Origin: Liolophura sinensis
Lineage: Eukaryota > Mollusca > Polyplacophora > Chitonida > Chitonidae
DNA: 64,000 nucleotides
Assembly (NCBI RefSeq): GCF_032854445.1
Contig: NC_088300.1
Location: forward strand, 44,201,682 to 44,265,681
Direction of reading: 5' to 3'
In this document: piece after piece, positions 1 to 9,830 of the stretch
Position numbering within the stretch: the stretch's first letter is position 1
Layout of the letters: each line of letters opens with the position of its first letter
Notes under the pieces: model-generated
Seen by the model: the letters and a program-made list of their open reading frames with translations, nothing else
What the model was told of the DNA's origin: nothing
The model's database searches: none
Program-made: the position numbers and the translations under genes

Positions 1-1500
1 ACGTAAAAGGTGAAACAACAGGAAATGCCATTCAAGGCAGCTTAGGAGCAGGAGATGTGAAGTTCATAAGATTATCAACATGTCAGATTCTCAACATAAG
101 ATGTTTCAATAAGCTGATGTACATTTATTGGTGCACATACATGTAACTTTCATGTGAAAGGGCTGCATGCACCACTTACTCGAATTATATTCCTTCCGCT
201 TGCTGTATGAATATGTGGTCCTCTGGTGATAGTTAAGTAAGCAGGGGGATATTTCATGTGATAGGACATTTCATGTTCTGTGTCACATATTGCTTGACTG
301 CTTATTTCAGTAAACAAGATTTGAACTCATTATAACAGCTTTCATGAGACAGCACTGTCCACTAAAATTATTTGTCCGACCTGAAGGAAAGATGCAAAAA
401 TCATATTTTCAATAACCCGGGCTTGTTCCCGCATATCACAATATAGCAACATTTCCTTTGTGCTGCACCAAGTCCTGTCACAATATAAAATGTACACACT
501 CGTAGGGGGTGGAAAAGATCAGCAAATAAGGATGTCTAAGTTTAAGAAGTAAACAGTAAATACTGACATGAAATTCATTCACTAGAACTTGTGGAGTGGA
601 TGATATTGCATGCTAATCACTTAACATCACGTAACGTCTGAACCAAACTTCTCTACTCTTAATGGCCAGAATACACTTTGGGTGTGTTCTTGGTTTATTG
701 TGAGTGAGTGAGGTGAGATAAGGACTCGCACACACACCTCACAAACAGCTGAACGTGAAAGAATACTTTTTCAACCAACAATTCATTCCTAGCAACAAGT
801 TATGATTCACTGTACAAACTACATAAATGTTCCACTTGGTAATCCATCCATGTTAAAAACGCAGCTGTCGTGTTATTAATTTATAAACATAAATTTATGT
901 AACATTACTGACAACACGTGTTGCTTAGAGTGAAAAGTATTCCCCCGCACAAAAAACCAGAAGTGTCTCTTTCTAGAAAAAGCGTAGGGATTACAAAAAA
1001 GTATTTGCACAATTACATATAAAGCAGATTTAGGATGAAAAGTCTTCTCACTTTAATGCTCACACCCTGTGTGCTGCACTGTCTGAAAAGAGATGAAACG
1101 TAAAAAGTATTAATTTACTGGATCAAAGTTTTATGTTGACCTTTAAAGGAAATATATACAGAATACATGTAGTGATTGCATCAAACTTGGCTGCATATGC
1201 AATTTATCAAACAGGTAGTTGATAAAACAAGTAGTTTTTAAAAAAATATCTATCACCTCGAGTATACTTGTTGTGCCAATCAAGTTTCCCGAAGATGTAG
1301 AAAAAAATTTAAAATTGGAAAATAAAACCTGATCTTGAGGCTACATACACAGGACTTGGGCAAGTCCACAACCTGATCATTTTGAAAACATAACATTAAC
1401 ATAAACTTGCCTACATTATGCAGATTCATGAAGATGAAGTAATAAATATAACGACTAAATTTGAATGAACCCAGAACCATCCGCAGTATTGCAGTCATAT
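1..1500. other. Unassigned AT-rich DNA
   Basis: No convincing gene, exon or mobile element was recognised. Short open frames here are of chance length for AT-rich DNA and lack family motifs. A short GTGA-rich run near 700-715 is the only local simple sequence noticed. Confidence 0.6.
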
Positions 1501-1524
1501 TATTGGTTTGAAGATTACACTGCC

Positions 1525-1748
1525 TTAAGCCAAGTTCACATTTTCAACTTTTCGTGAATGATCTATAAACCCTCTGAAGAGCTGTGGCATGATACTGCAC
1601 CAACGGTCTACAGTACCGTCTATAAGCTGATCCTTTGTTTGTGGCTTGTGTTTCTTTGTCAGATTTGCCTTTAACGTGGCCCATATCACTTCTATGGGGT
1701 TGAAGTCCGGGGATTGGGGTGGTGTCCTCCCATGTGACTTCATAAATT
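1525..1748 (-). pseudogene. Tc1/mariner-like transposase, C-terminal exon
   Basis: Minus-strand frame ending at a stop at 1525-1527. It encodes the C-terminal catalytic block of a Tc1/mariner (IS630) transposase: the motif SPDFNPIEVIW carries the third acidic residue (E), followed by a lysine-rich helix typical of the family. Its upstream edge is a good splice acceptor (minus strand ...ttattatag). Joining it to the exon at 2273-2339 splits one codon (g|aa, Glu) and gives a continuous family-like reading across the junction (NTK then EFMKSHG). This is either a transposase copy that acquired an intron or a host gene derived from a transposase. Upstream exons are poorly preserved, so a relic is the safest call. 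Confidence 0.65.
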
Positions 1749-1821
1749 CTATAATAATATATGTAAAATTCTTTTCAAGCCAATTCGATGTCTTGAGAAA
1801 TATATATAAATACATTATAAA

Positions 1822-1825
<4 letters not shown>

Positions 1826-1903
<78 letters not shown>
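1826..1903. repeat. (TA)n microsatellite
   Basis: Nearly pure TA dinucleotide run of about 39 units. It lies inside the putative intron (1749-2272) of the transposase-derived frame. Its length suggests high polymorphism. Confidence 0.95.
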
Positions 1904-1909
<6 letters not shown>

Positions 1910-2272
1910 GAATTTCGTTCCTAGGTAACAAAACAATCGAAACTGCAGTCAGAATACAAAGATGTAGAAAGCCACTTGCTTTCTATTCCATCATTTCTCC
2001 ACATCAAAGAAATCTTACTTTCATATATATTATATATATAACCTGCATTTGTTTACTGCATAAGAAGTTATAGTTACATTTCTTACCTGTATAAAAGAGA
2101 AATACTACAATTTTATTCACTGATAAAAGTGATATTTCACATAGTTAGATATCACAGTTTTTTTAATTGCACTCACAACAATTGTCATACAAAACATCAT
2201 GCTTATCATGTTCATATATGCACACATTTGGAAACTGTTAAGTGACTCCGCATAAATGGTTTATTTCCTCAC

Positions 2273-2339
2273 CTTTTGTGTTTCTACTAATGTGTTTAGG
2301 GTCGTTGTCCTGGATGAATCCGTGCCCTCCTGGATAAGT
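2273..2339 (-). pseudogene. Tc1/mariner-like transposase, catalytic QDN exon
   Basis: A 67-bp minus-strand block reading TYPGGHGFIQDNDPKHISRN plus TK and one extra base. QDNDPKH is the hallmark second-aspartate motif of Tc1/mariner transposases. It is bounded upstream by an acceptor (attttgtgacag) and downstream by a donor (aaaag|gtgagg). Spliced to 1525-1748 the frame is kept and the spacing between the second and third acidic residues is in the range seen in IS630/Tc1 enzymes. The first acidic block was not found upstream, so the gene is either incomplete or has other exons I cannot recognise. Confidence 0.65.
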
Positions 2340-2876
2340 CTGTCACAAAATACATTCATAATTCGTTTTAATAATGAATATGATTAATAAAACGATATTA
2401 TAGAACAAAATTCAAAGTCACCCATCGTACTAAAATCTGGCCGCTTCAGCTGTACATGTATGTGCTGTTTAATGTTACATACAAGAACAGTTTTGATTTA
2501 TTGCTTTTTTGTACTTCAAACCTGATTCGACATAGATGACATATTCATATGCATAGTGGATCATTTCACAAACTTACAATTATTTATTATACTTCATGTG
2601 ATTTATGACGAAAAAACCAAAATTTGTAAACCTGTTTGATGAAAGGAACTAATTAATTCGAGTACATGACGTCTGGCGTTTAATGAGGAGGCAAGTGTAG
2701 GGAATTAATTAATGAGTGGCTACTCGTAAAATGTGCAGCTCCAGTTGTAAGGACTTTCACTGTTACATAAATAGTATGCCCTCTGACTGATGTCATACTT
2801 TGATAGGATGCTTGGGCCTGCACACTTTTGCGACTGTGGTCTTCTCCTCCTTGTGTATAAATCGCATCCTTCCATT

Positions 2877-2948
2877 TCTCATAACTTCTAATGAAATTCC
2901 TCATAACTTCTAATGAAATTCCTCATAACTTCTAATGAAATTCCTCAT
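2877..2948. repeat. 22-bp tandem repeat, about three copies
   Basis: The unit cataacttctaatgaaattc recurs with period 22 and almost no variation. It overlaps a chance minus-strand open frame. Confidence 0.9.
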
Positions 2949-3317
2949 TATTAGAATTGCACACCAAACAGTATGTCAACCTTTTAACCTGGTTTTGCCT
3001 GTCTTACCGTTTGGCAGTACCTGAAAAGAAAAAAAAAAAAATTTTAGTCTTACTAGTTTTTTATGTTTGAAATACATGTATATGTAGCCTACTGATAACC
3101 AACTCTAAGTTCGAGCTTGAACTTTTAAAATGACGTGTTGTTCCATATACGAACTGTACATGTAACCATTTAGGATCACCAGTATCCTTGGAAAGTAACC
3201 GATAAAATAATAATATGGAAAACTTTACTGCATGGTTTTTATGAGACAGTTTATGTATAATTGCCCAGTCACAATAAAAATTTATAAATTTCCATCTTTA
3301 CCTGGTTTGCTTCTTAC

Positions 3318-3495
3318 ATCATCCAAGTTTGCGGACATGCAGACGAATGCATTTCGAGCTGACCTCCATCCGGTACACATCTGCATCTGCTGAAGCTCTG
3401 CCATGGTTATGTCCCGATTGCCATCGGATCCACTGGTCGAGAACATCACCATGAGCCGCCTTCAACTTGGATGGCTTCCCAGATCTGTTGCCCAT
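3318..3495 (-). pseudogene. Possible N-terminal exon of the Tc1-like transposase
   Basis: Minus-strand block starting just after a good acceptor (tagcttagcag) and running to a donor-like gtaaga. It begins MGNRSGKPSKLK and ends VSSKCIRLHVRKLG. The basic start and the VSSKxxRxxxRKLG pattern recall the helix-turn-helix region of Tc1-like transposases. A stop immediately before the donor breaks the frame. Position and strand fit the downstream blocks at 2273-2339 and 1525-1748, but the middle of the protein is not recognisable. Confidence 0.3.
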
Positions 3496-3640
3496 CTGCT
3501 AAGCTAAGATCTCTTTTGTAAAAAATATGTAAGTTCATTGAGCACATGAAATAAACTAGTATACCTGCAACAGATTTGCCAAACTTCTTAAAATGATGTT
3601 TTAAAATGTACATATACTTTGACAATAGCACAGTCTCTGA

Positions 3641-3899
3641 TGTATTTTATTTTATTGATGTTTTACACCATATTCCAGAATATTTCACTTATAAGTCGGC
3701 GACCAGCATTACAGCTGGGGGAAACCGAGAATAGTACGGGGGAAACCCATGACCATATGCATGCGCTTGCAGACCTTTTTCACGTATATCTGGAGAGAAA
3801 GCCAGCGTGAGTTGGACTTGAACTCACAGCGACCACACTGGTGAGAGGAGCCTTGGTTATTCTGTTGCGCTGCACTCATGTGTTAACCACCTCAGCCCC
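3641..3899 (-). mobile_element. tRNA-derived SINE, minus orientation, diverged
   Basis: Read on the minus strand it runs from an altered tRNA-like head (aggggctgaggtggttaac) through 'gctgtgagttcaagtcc' (B-box region) to the family 3' part resembling 'taagtgaaatattc' and a poor A-rich tail at 3641. It is clearly the same family as the copies at 14.8, 17.0 and 30.1 kb but much more mutated. Confidence 0.8.
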
Positions 3900-4556
3900 T
3901 ATTATTTTCATCTTAACTATTTACTGTATGTCTCTGATATTGTGTATTTATGATGCATGCAGAACTAATAATCTGAAAGGATTATGAAGAATTAAAGTGA
4001 TAAGAAAAAATTGTAAGCCTAAATAATTCCCCTGTGTTCAGGGCTTACAGTTTAGGGTTTTTTTCAGTCGCACAGTGTGGTTAAATTTTTTTTTAGGTGC
4101 ACCTGGAGTTTTTTATTTGAAGACAACTTGTTTAACACGACTATTTAGTTTGAAAGTTAGTCCGGAATATAAAATGCAACCATCTTACCAGTGCAACTGT
4201 TATTCAGGCCAAGCGCCTAATATTCGTGTACTTTTTATGTGTGCATTTGAAATAAATATGTACCAAAATTATGGAGGAAGGAAAACCTGAACACTTCACT
4301 ACATGTACGTCATGACACATTGAGAGTTTCGGCCCAGGAGATCGGGGGTCGCGACCTCTGACAGCGCCAGCAGATGCCATCGCTCTGAACATCGCTCGGT
4401 AGGCCTGCTAGTAACTCGTTCAAGCAGGAGGCCGACTGGAATCAAGCTGAGCGATTATCGCGAGTTTTATCTGCTTTAAACATTGGGTATTTCAACAGGT
4501 CTCTTTGAATTTTCCCCATGCTGTAGGAAATCTCCACGGGTCGGCTGGTTGCAGAT

Positions 4557-4748
4557 GTGGGTAAGCAAATCATGCAGTTGTATAAAGACTCCAATAGCAG
4601 TGACAAATGTGCTAAAGATCCCAAGAAGGTTGCCGCTGCAGCGGGAAAGGCCAGTGCGGCCAAGATCTTGGATGAACTTCGGGAAGCGAAAGCTTCTCTG
4701 CAGCATGCGCAAGGCCCCACCCGCGACTCTGTCGCAACACCGGATTGA
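4557..4748 (+). CDS. Small K/A-rich open frame in the GC-rich element
   Basis: A 63-codon frame beginning MGKQIMQLYKDSN with a middle rich in Lys and Ala (DPKKVAAAAGKASAAK). It has no membrane segment and no domain I recognise. It is the first plus-strand frame of the GC-rich element. Longer frames overlap it on both strands (4442-4896), so it could be a shadow; composition alone favours it slightly. Confidence 0.25.
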   Translation: MGKQIMQLYKDSNSSDKCAKDPKKVAAAAGKASAAKILDELREAKASLQHAQGPTRDSVATPD

Positions 4749-4800
4749 CCACCCACGTCCCCTAGCGCCTCCTCCCCCCCCCGGTGTCCCGGGCCCCTGC

Positions 4801-4920
4801 GATGGCACAAGCCGGCGAACGTCAAAAGCTCTACTGGGTGTTGGTTGGCGTCGCCGGTCTTGGAGTGTTATTCTTCATGCGCAACAAACCCGGTGAGGCT
4901 CTAAAATACAAGCGTCATGT
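4801..4920 (+). pseudogene. Small membrane-protein remnant
   Basis: The frame starts MAQAGERQKLYWVLVG and has one clear membrane helix (about residues 10-27, LYWVLVGVAGLGVLFFM) followed by a basic stretch. After about 40 codons it runs into the dispersed repeat at 4918 and stops, which looks like truncation by insertion. Small one-helix proteins are common in large viral and Polinton-like elements. Function unknown. Confidence 0.4.
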
Positions 4921-5050
4921 CCGACATTCATATACCATTCGTAGTCCGTAAAGGGCGTTCCAAGTCGATAATCGCAAGATCCATTTCCAAAACAACGTTT
5001 AACGCTAGATCCCAAAGACAAAGGTATGTAAGAAATTACACATATAGGAA
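4918..5050 (+). repeat. Dispersed repeat B, copy 1, interrupting the GC-rich element
   Basis: Related to sequences at 24354-24440 (reverse), 46490-46690 and 62940-63140. The plus frame is open: DIHIPFVVRKGRSKSIIARS followed by a basic tail, ending at a donor-like gtatgt. A weaker second match lies at about 5160-5215. Base composition falls back to the AT-rich background through 4918-5220, so this reads as material inserted into the GC-rich element. Confidence 0.6.
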
Positions 5051-5392
5051 ATAAAGCCGGTAACACACAAGAGAGAAGCGGTCATGAGTTTTCAATTATG
5101 CCGGGCAAACGGTGGATATTCCAGGCATGAATTCCATATCATTCCTTATCATATAAGTTCAAATTCGTAGTCCATGAATGGGTTCCAGGTCAAATAAAAA
5201 TTAAACAAGGTATCTTAGTCGCGCTATGATTGCAACTGTTCATAAAGGCATCATGCAGATGTAACGTGCGTGGCTGCAGTCGTTGACCCAGCAGACTTGA
5301 CAGACCTATGGTCGGGCCACCCACCAGATAATCATGTGAAGAGAAACCGCAACCCGCATTGTGCGAAGTAAGTTGCTTGTGACGATAACAAC

Positions 5393-5617
5393 ATGACGAC
5401 TCCAGCTGCCGATGGGAAGATGCTCGTAAACGCACTCGTCTCCGGCTTAGCCGTGGGATATTCGAGGCTGGGAAAGATGGTCGTTGGAAGCTGCCCTCCC
5501 AAGCTAGACTCCCCCACCCCGGGACATCGGGATGGTGGCGCTGAACGTGGCCCTCGTGTTGGAGACAAGGACACGCTAATAAAACAGGGGCTCATTCCAG
5601 CAGATATCATGGAGTAA
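5393..5617 (+). pseudogene. Small hydrophobic protein of the GC-rich element, frameshifted
   Basis: The frame starts MTTPAADGKMLVNALVSGLA and ends LIKQGLIPADIME. In the middle the annotated frame becomes proline/glycine-rich (PTPGHRDGGAERG), whereas another frame there reads DIGMVALNVALVLETRTR, which fits the hydrophobic ends better. A pair of compensating indels is therefore likely. Its stop is three bases before the ATG of the next frame (5620), the tight packing expected in a compact element. Family not identified. Confidence 0.45.
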
Positions 5618-5619
5618 GA

Positions 5620-6031
5620 ATGGCGTCCCTCGTAATGATGATGGGTGGCGCGCTCGTAAACATTTTGGCCTTCTCAGTGTCGAACTACCTCTTCTCGATG
5701 GTATGGATGTGTGGACGGATGGTATGGATGTCCAAACTGCCCAGGTGGCATGGGCCCAATGGGCCCAAAAAGAGAACCGAGCGCTTAGACTGGATCATCA
5801 AAGAGCTCCGGCGGCAGGGCCATGTCGTCCAGACTTTCCGGGATGTCGACGCTGCAATCCGCAAGTACTCCAGTTTGACAAGCAAACGCGTTGATCCGCT
5901 GGGACCCGAGCCTTAGCTCGCCGATTTCTATGCGCCGTCTGAAGACCAGAAACATCGTGAGATTACGTTCGTTGTCCTGGGAATTTGTGTGACCGGCGTC
6001 GTTAGCTATGAGACAGCCACTGAACTTGCAT
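5620..6031 (+). pseudogene. Membrane-associated protein of the GC-rich element, internal stop
   Basis: Starts MASLVMMMGGALVNILAFSV, a hydrophobic N-terminus, then a basic region with RTERLDWIIKELRRQGHVVQ and a helical acidic/basic part (FRDVDAAIRKY). A TAG at 5914-5916 interrupts the frame. The same frame continues beyond it with LADFYAPSEDQKHREITFVV and a second hydrophobic segment (VVLGICVTGVVSY), ending at about 6031. The continuation in the same frame indicates one gene with a premature stop. I recall similar proteins beside integrase genes in selfish elements of marine invertebrates, but cannot confirm this without a search. Confidence 0.5.
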
Positions 6032-6399
6032 ATTAACCCGACAAAGCGCGCAGGACCCTCCAAGGCTCCTCGTCTGAGTAGTGAGGCTGGCGAATTTTTT
6101 CCGTGCCTTGTATACCATGATGGGTCTTTCCGAAGCGCTATACTTTGCGATGGTAGAGATCAAGCTGAGTGCCCGTCGCTACAAGATCCCTGGTGCACAC
6201 AATTTTGCTCGATCTCTGGCGGCGGAATGAAAGGGCAATGATGAGGTATGCTGGCGAGAGGTGCTGGCAGGCCCAACACACCTCCGAGACACGACCAGCA
6301 GCTGCCAGGGCAGATCGCTGATTGGGTTGCTGGAATATCTCGCATATCATGAGGCGATAGCTGGGTCGGAAGCTGTCTCGTATCTACTATAGCCCCAAG

Positions 6400-6945
6400 G
6401 GCTACTGGAATGGCGTTTGCAGCCATACCGAAGCCAGCGGCCGCAGCTAAAGTCTCTGAAGGCACAGCTCGCGATTGGCTTAAAAAGTAGGCCATTTGGC
6501 AGATATACTTGTCCCTCCCCAAACAGGAACCGAGGCCCAAATTCGATGTTTCGGTGCCGAATGAAGTCCACCAGGCCATTCTTCTGTTTCTGCCGCATGA
6601 TCGGCCAGGTTGAGGGCGGAAGCTCTACAAATATGCTCTTGCCGTTGTTGACGTGGCTTCTCGCTATAAGGAGGCCGAACCCTTGGCAACGAAAGAAGCC
6701 AAAGAGGTCGATGTTACCCTGGCCCGCATATACAAGCGAGGGCCCCATAGATGGCGGAAGCTACTCCAGGCCAACCTGGGGAGTGAATTAATGAGCGCCA
6801 CAAACCAGGTACTGGCAAAACACGGCATGTCGATCAGACATGGGCGGGTGGACATGCACCGAGACCAAGGCATTGTTTAGCGTTTCAACCGCACTCGCTG
6901 AACGGCTCTAGGTGTGGCCCCTAGATGTGTATCGGCTCGCCCAAG
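6400..6945 (+). pseudogene. Retroviral-type integrase (rve/DDE) remnant, inactive
   Basis: Plus-strand reading in several frames: an N-terminal part (EGTARDWLKK, then a TAG), FDVSVPNEVHQAILLFLPHD, a broken link, then VDVASRYKEAEPLATKEAKE, GSELMSATNQVLAKHGM and VDMHRDQGIV. The SRYKEAEPL and H-DQGIV-RFNRT blocks and their spacing match the integrase core fold. The three catalytic positions all look lost: the first acidic site reads I in HQAIL, the second reads N in QANLGSE, and the glutamate site, 35 residues later, is a TAG at 6879-6881. A further indel follows in the RFNRT region. The gene points toward the minus-strand helicase frame. Confidence 0.65.
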
Positions 6946-7980
6946 CCTTGACCAAGACCAGTGAGCCTGTCGCCTATTACTTGATAGGCTTCGCGTGTGA
7001 AGAGCTTCGGGTAGTGCCCCCCGGACACACAGCTTCCACCTGATTTCTCAGGCTTTGAGAGCCGCGGCCCCCTTTTTTGCTTGCACTGTAGGCATGTCAA
7101 TCTCATATTGTGGCGGGTGTGGCCCGTGGCGTTGTCCAGGCGGTCGACACTAAACTGCCGGGTATCCTTGAACTGGTAGACCCAGAGGAGCTTGATGTTA
7201 CAAGCGGCGTTGAGGTTGCACTGGGTTTCCTTTAAGGTCTCGACGTCCTTCATCCTCAGGCTGCATTTAAGTCCTCTGGCCTGGTTGGTGCGCATAAGAC
7301 TGGAGTTTTCGCCCGATGTTTTTGCGGACTACGGCCTCGGCGAAGGCCGGAGGTGGGGGCCATCGGCGTCTGGCGGTGGACAGCATCTGGCGAGCTGGCT
7401 GAGGTAGCGTACCCAACTGACGGCAAGATATGAGAGGTTAGCCTAATGCCGTTAGTCGTCGACAATTCAGACCGTTTGAGGGTCGTCTATGGTCAAGCCC
7501 TGGGAGCTGTGAAACGTCATCGCGTATCCAAGGGCCCAGTCGCTGCCCCATTTTTCGTCGACTACCTCGGGTTGTCGTGATGGGTACCGGGACAAAGTCG
7601 TTTAGAACAAGCTCCTCTTGATCCGGCCGGCCATCGTTCAGTGGCGGTCCCGGGATGATCACCATGACGTTTTACTGCCGCGTGTCCTTTGGGCGGTATA
7701 GCAAGGGTACGGGCTCGTTGGGGTAGACTACCTTGTGATGCTGGAACAACAGTGCCTGAACCCGGTCGCGGGGGTCTTGCGAGAGATGAGGACCTTTTTG
7801 ACGGCTCGCAGCTCGGGCCACTTGCCGCAGTGGTGGTCCATAATCTTCTCATAGTAGTCGACGTGGTCGCGGAGCCATTCGTGAGGGATTTCGCCGGCTG
7901 TGGGTGACTGCTGTGCCTGATCATCACATCAGACGACCTGGATGCCCCTGGAGTCAAGCCAATTAAAGAAGGTCTCGAGC
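6921..7980 (-). pseudogene. SF1 helicase C-terminal part fused to an HNH-like zinc motif, broken
   Basis: Read on the minus strand from 7980: IQVV, a TGA, then CDDQAQ (Walker B/motif II type, D-D-x-x-Q), WLRDHVDYYEKIMDHHCGKW, LYRPKDTRQ, then YAMTFHSSQGLTIDD (motif V type) and YLAVSWVRYLSQL (motif VI region, with W where Arg is usual). These are superfamily-1 helicase blocks of the Pif1/RecD kind. The C-terminal frame 6921-7295 then has CNLNAAC, FSVDRLDNATGHTRHN and LTCLQCKQKRG, an HNH-like arrangement of paired cysteines around D-R-x-D-N and H/N residues. Stops (including TGA where Trp is likely) and frame changes show decay. A P-loop was not located. Confidence 0.6.
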
Positions 7981-9642
7981 ACAGGTAGTCAAGCTCTACT
8001 TTCAGCCACCAGCCGCGGCGTCAGTTGTTTTCCGTCAGCCTGGCTGCTCTGCGTGAATTTGTCGATGATGCTACACCCCTGGGTACGGTCTTCAGGGAGT
8101 ATTTTTGCTGCTTGAAGGAGACAAGCGCGTCGGCAACTTCCAAGCCCACCAACACACCGGTCTCACGGAGGTAGGTGAGAAGCGACTTCCTCGAATTGCT
8201 ACCCGAATCAGGCGGGGATGACGGGGTAGCAGACCTAAATGTCGATGCTGACGGGTTGTTGTCCATGGAGTTCCAAAGACTGCCATGACCGTGCTCCACG
8301 CAGTTTTGCTGAACCTCCTCGAGCAGGTGAGCGGGGGTTGGCCACCAGTGGTTCCTTTCCTTGACCACGACGGTCACCGCGTGGTTCTCACCAAAGACGC
8401 TCGCGGCCAGGGCCTCGGGGTCTTCAGGGGCCAGGTGGCGGCATACGTTGACTAACCGGTCTTGGACCCCACGTGTCCTGTACGTCCAGCCGTCCTCGAG
8501 AACGAATTGGTCGACTGTGAGATTCTTGTCGCCACAGCGGAGAACCCAAACCGCTTTCCGTTCGCCTTGGGTTGCTTCTCGGATGGCCTGCCAGACATCA
8601 CCCTCGTAGATGCGAACCTCTTTGGCCTGTGGGAAGTGGGGGACAGCCGCCCAGGCGTGGCCATTGTGGAGGACCAGCTCTACTGATCTATGCCAACCCT
8701 GGTACTTCCCGCTGTTGTAGCGGTCGGCTCAGGCAATGTCGCTGACGATGAATGCGCGTTTGAGAATCCTCTCGAGGCTAAATGCGTCTTGAAGGGTGGC
8801 TCCCGTTTCGTTCACTGCGGCCTCCTTGGCCTCAATTTTGGCCCGCTTGTCTGTCGTCAGCCCCTGGCCTCGCTGGGCGCCTTCGAAATTCTCAATGACG
8901 TGCTGAGCGACGCAATTGAGGTCACCGTCTCGTATTGGGGCCAGGTTGGCAGGGTCTGGGTCTATGACGGGGTAGATCCCATACACAACGAGGCTGACAG
9001 GGTAGACATTTGCGTAGAACAGCCAATCCATCCCCTCCAGATCGCCTGGCGCGGTTGCTGCAGAGATTCCTAGGTTAACTCCGCCGTGAGTCCGGCCCTG
9101 TCAGAGGAAAGCAAAATCTCGTTATTGAGCACATCAACGAGGTTGTATGGGTCTGAGCCGCTGGAAGCTAAAGACGTGGGCGGCGCCCTCTCGTCGGTAC
9201 TGGGCCTTAGCGCGCCTCAAAAGCGGGCCAGCTTCGCCCCAAGCTTTCCAGCACTTGTCAGCCTGTCATGGTAGAAATCATCGGCAACATCGATCTGGCT
9301 TAGGCGAGCGCACTCGTCGGCAAAGTCTTTGGCGGCCTGTTTCCGCGCGTTATAACCCTTCGTTATAACCCTTCCGTGCCCCCCTGGCGCCGGAGTTATC
9401 TCATAACAAGAGAATATAGACGCGCCTCGCCAGAGCTTCGGCCCGAACGAGATGCTTTTGAGCCAGCTCACCCCCCACAAGGCGCGCACAGACCAGTCTT
9501 GGCCTGGGTCCCTATACCACTCCGCCGGTAGGGTTTTGAGATCTTGGATTTCCTGCACACACACGCAAGGTGGACCCCATTTTACTCTCCAAGACAGCTT
9601 TTTCCGCAGCGCAGCGGAGAGCCGATGAGAAGCCACATGCAT
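7981..9642 (-). pseudogene. N-terminal part of the large replication-type protein, broken
   Basis: The minus-strand reading starts near 9642 (MHVASHRLSAALRKKLSW) and leads into the helicase frame. Well-preserved stretches are 9217-9642 (SISFGPKLWRGASIFSCYEI, AAKDFADECARLSQIDVADD), 8729-9031 (NLAPIRDGDLNCVAQHVIEN, DAFSLERILKRAFIVSDIA) and 8021-8377 (LLTYLRETGVLVGLEVADAL). They fall in different frames or are separated by stops. I cannot assign a domain: family-B polymerase catalytic motifs are not visible, so polymerase, primase or other accessory functions remain open. Codon use is GC-rich like the rest of the element. Confidence 0.45.
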
Positions 9643-9830
9643 GTGATATAGCCCTTCATATTGCAGCTGCTGTACCTCGGGTATGCCGCAGCTGCGCTAT
9701 TTTCTAATTGGCAGTTTTACTAGTGTTAACACGGTGTTGGGGCTCTCTAGAGCGGTATATACCCGTTCTACAACAGGGGTTGGGGGATGCGATAGAGCTC
9801 GGGGGATCCCAATAGAAAGTCAAATCACCC

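Larger units (their letters stand above)
4320..9830. mobile_element. GC-rich decayed large DNA element, Polinton/virus-like
   Basis: This block is visibly GC-richer than everything around it and denser in long overlapping frames. Plus-strand remnants (two small membrane-type proteins and a retroviral-type integrase) converge on a long minus-strand frame with SF1 helicase motifs and an HNH-like motif. An integrase with a self-encoded replication protein is the expected gene set of Maverick/Polinton-like elements and their viral relatives; that assignment is inference. I see no capsid gene, no polymerase catalytic motifs and no terminal inverted repeats, so the ends given are where base composition changes. 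All genes carry stops or frameshifts. Confidence 0.55.

Noticed and set aside
2680-2904. Minus-strand open frame between the transposase blocks (YTQGGEDHSRKSV...).
   Set aside because: Position and strand would suit a middle exon of the transposase, but I see none of the expected motifs and part of it is the 22-bp tandem repeat.
4442-4825. Long minus-strand frames overlapping the start of the GC-rich element.
   Set aside because: GC-rich DNA keeps antisense frames open; no motif or membrane segment supports them over the plus-strand frames.
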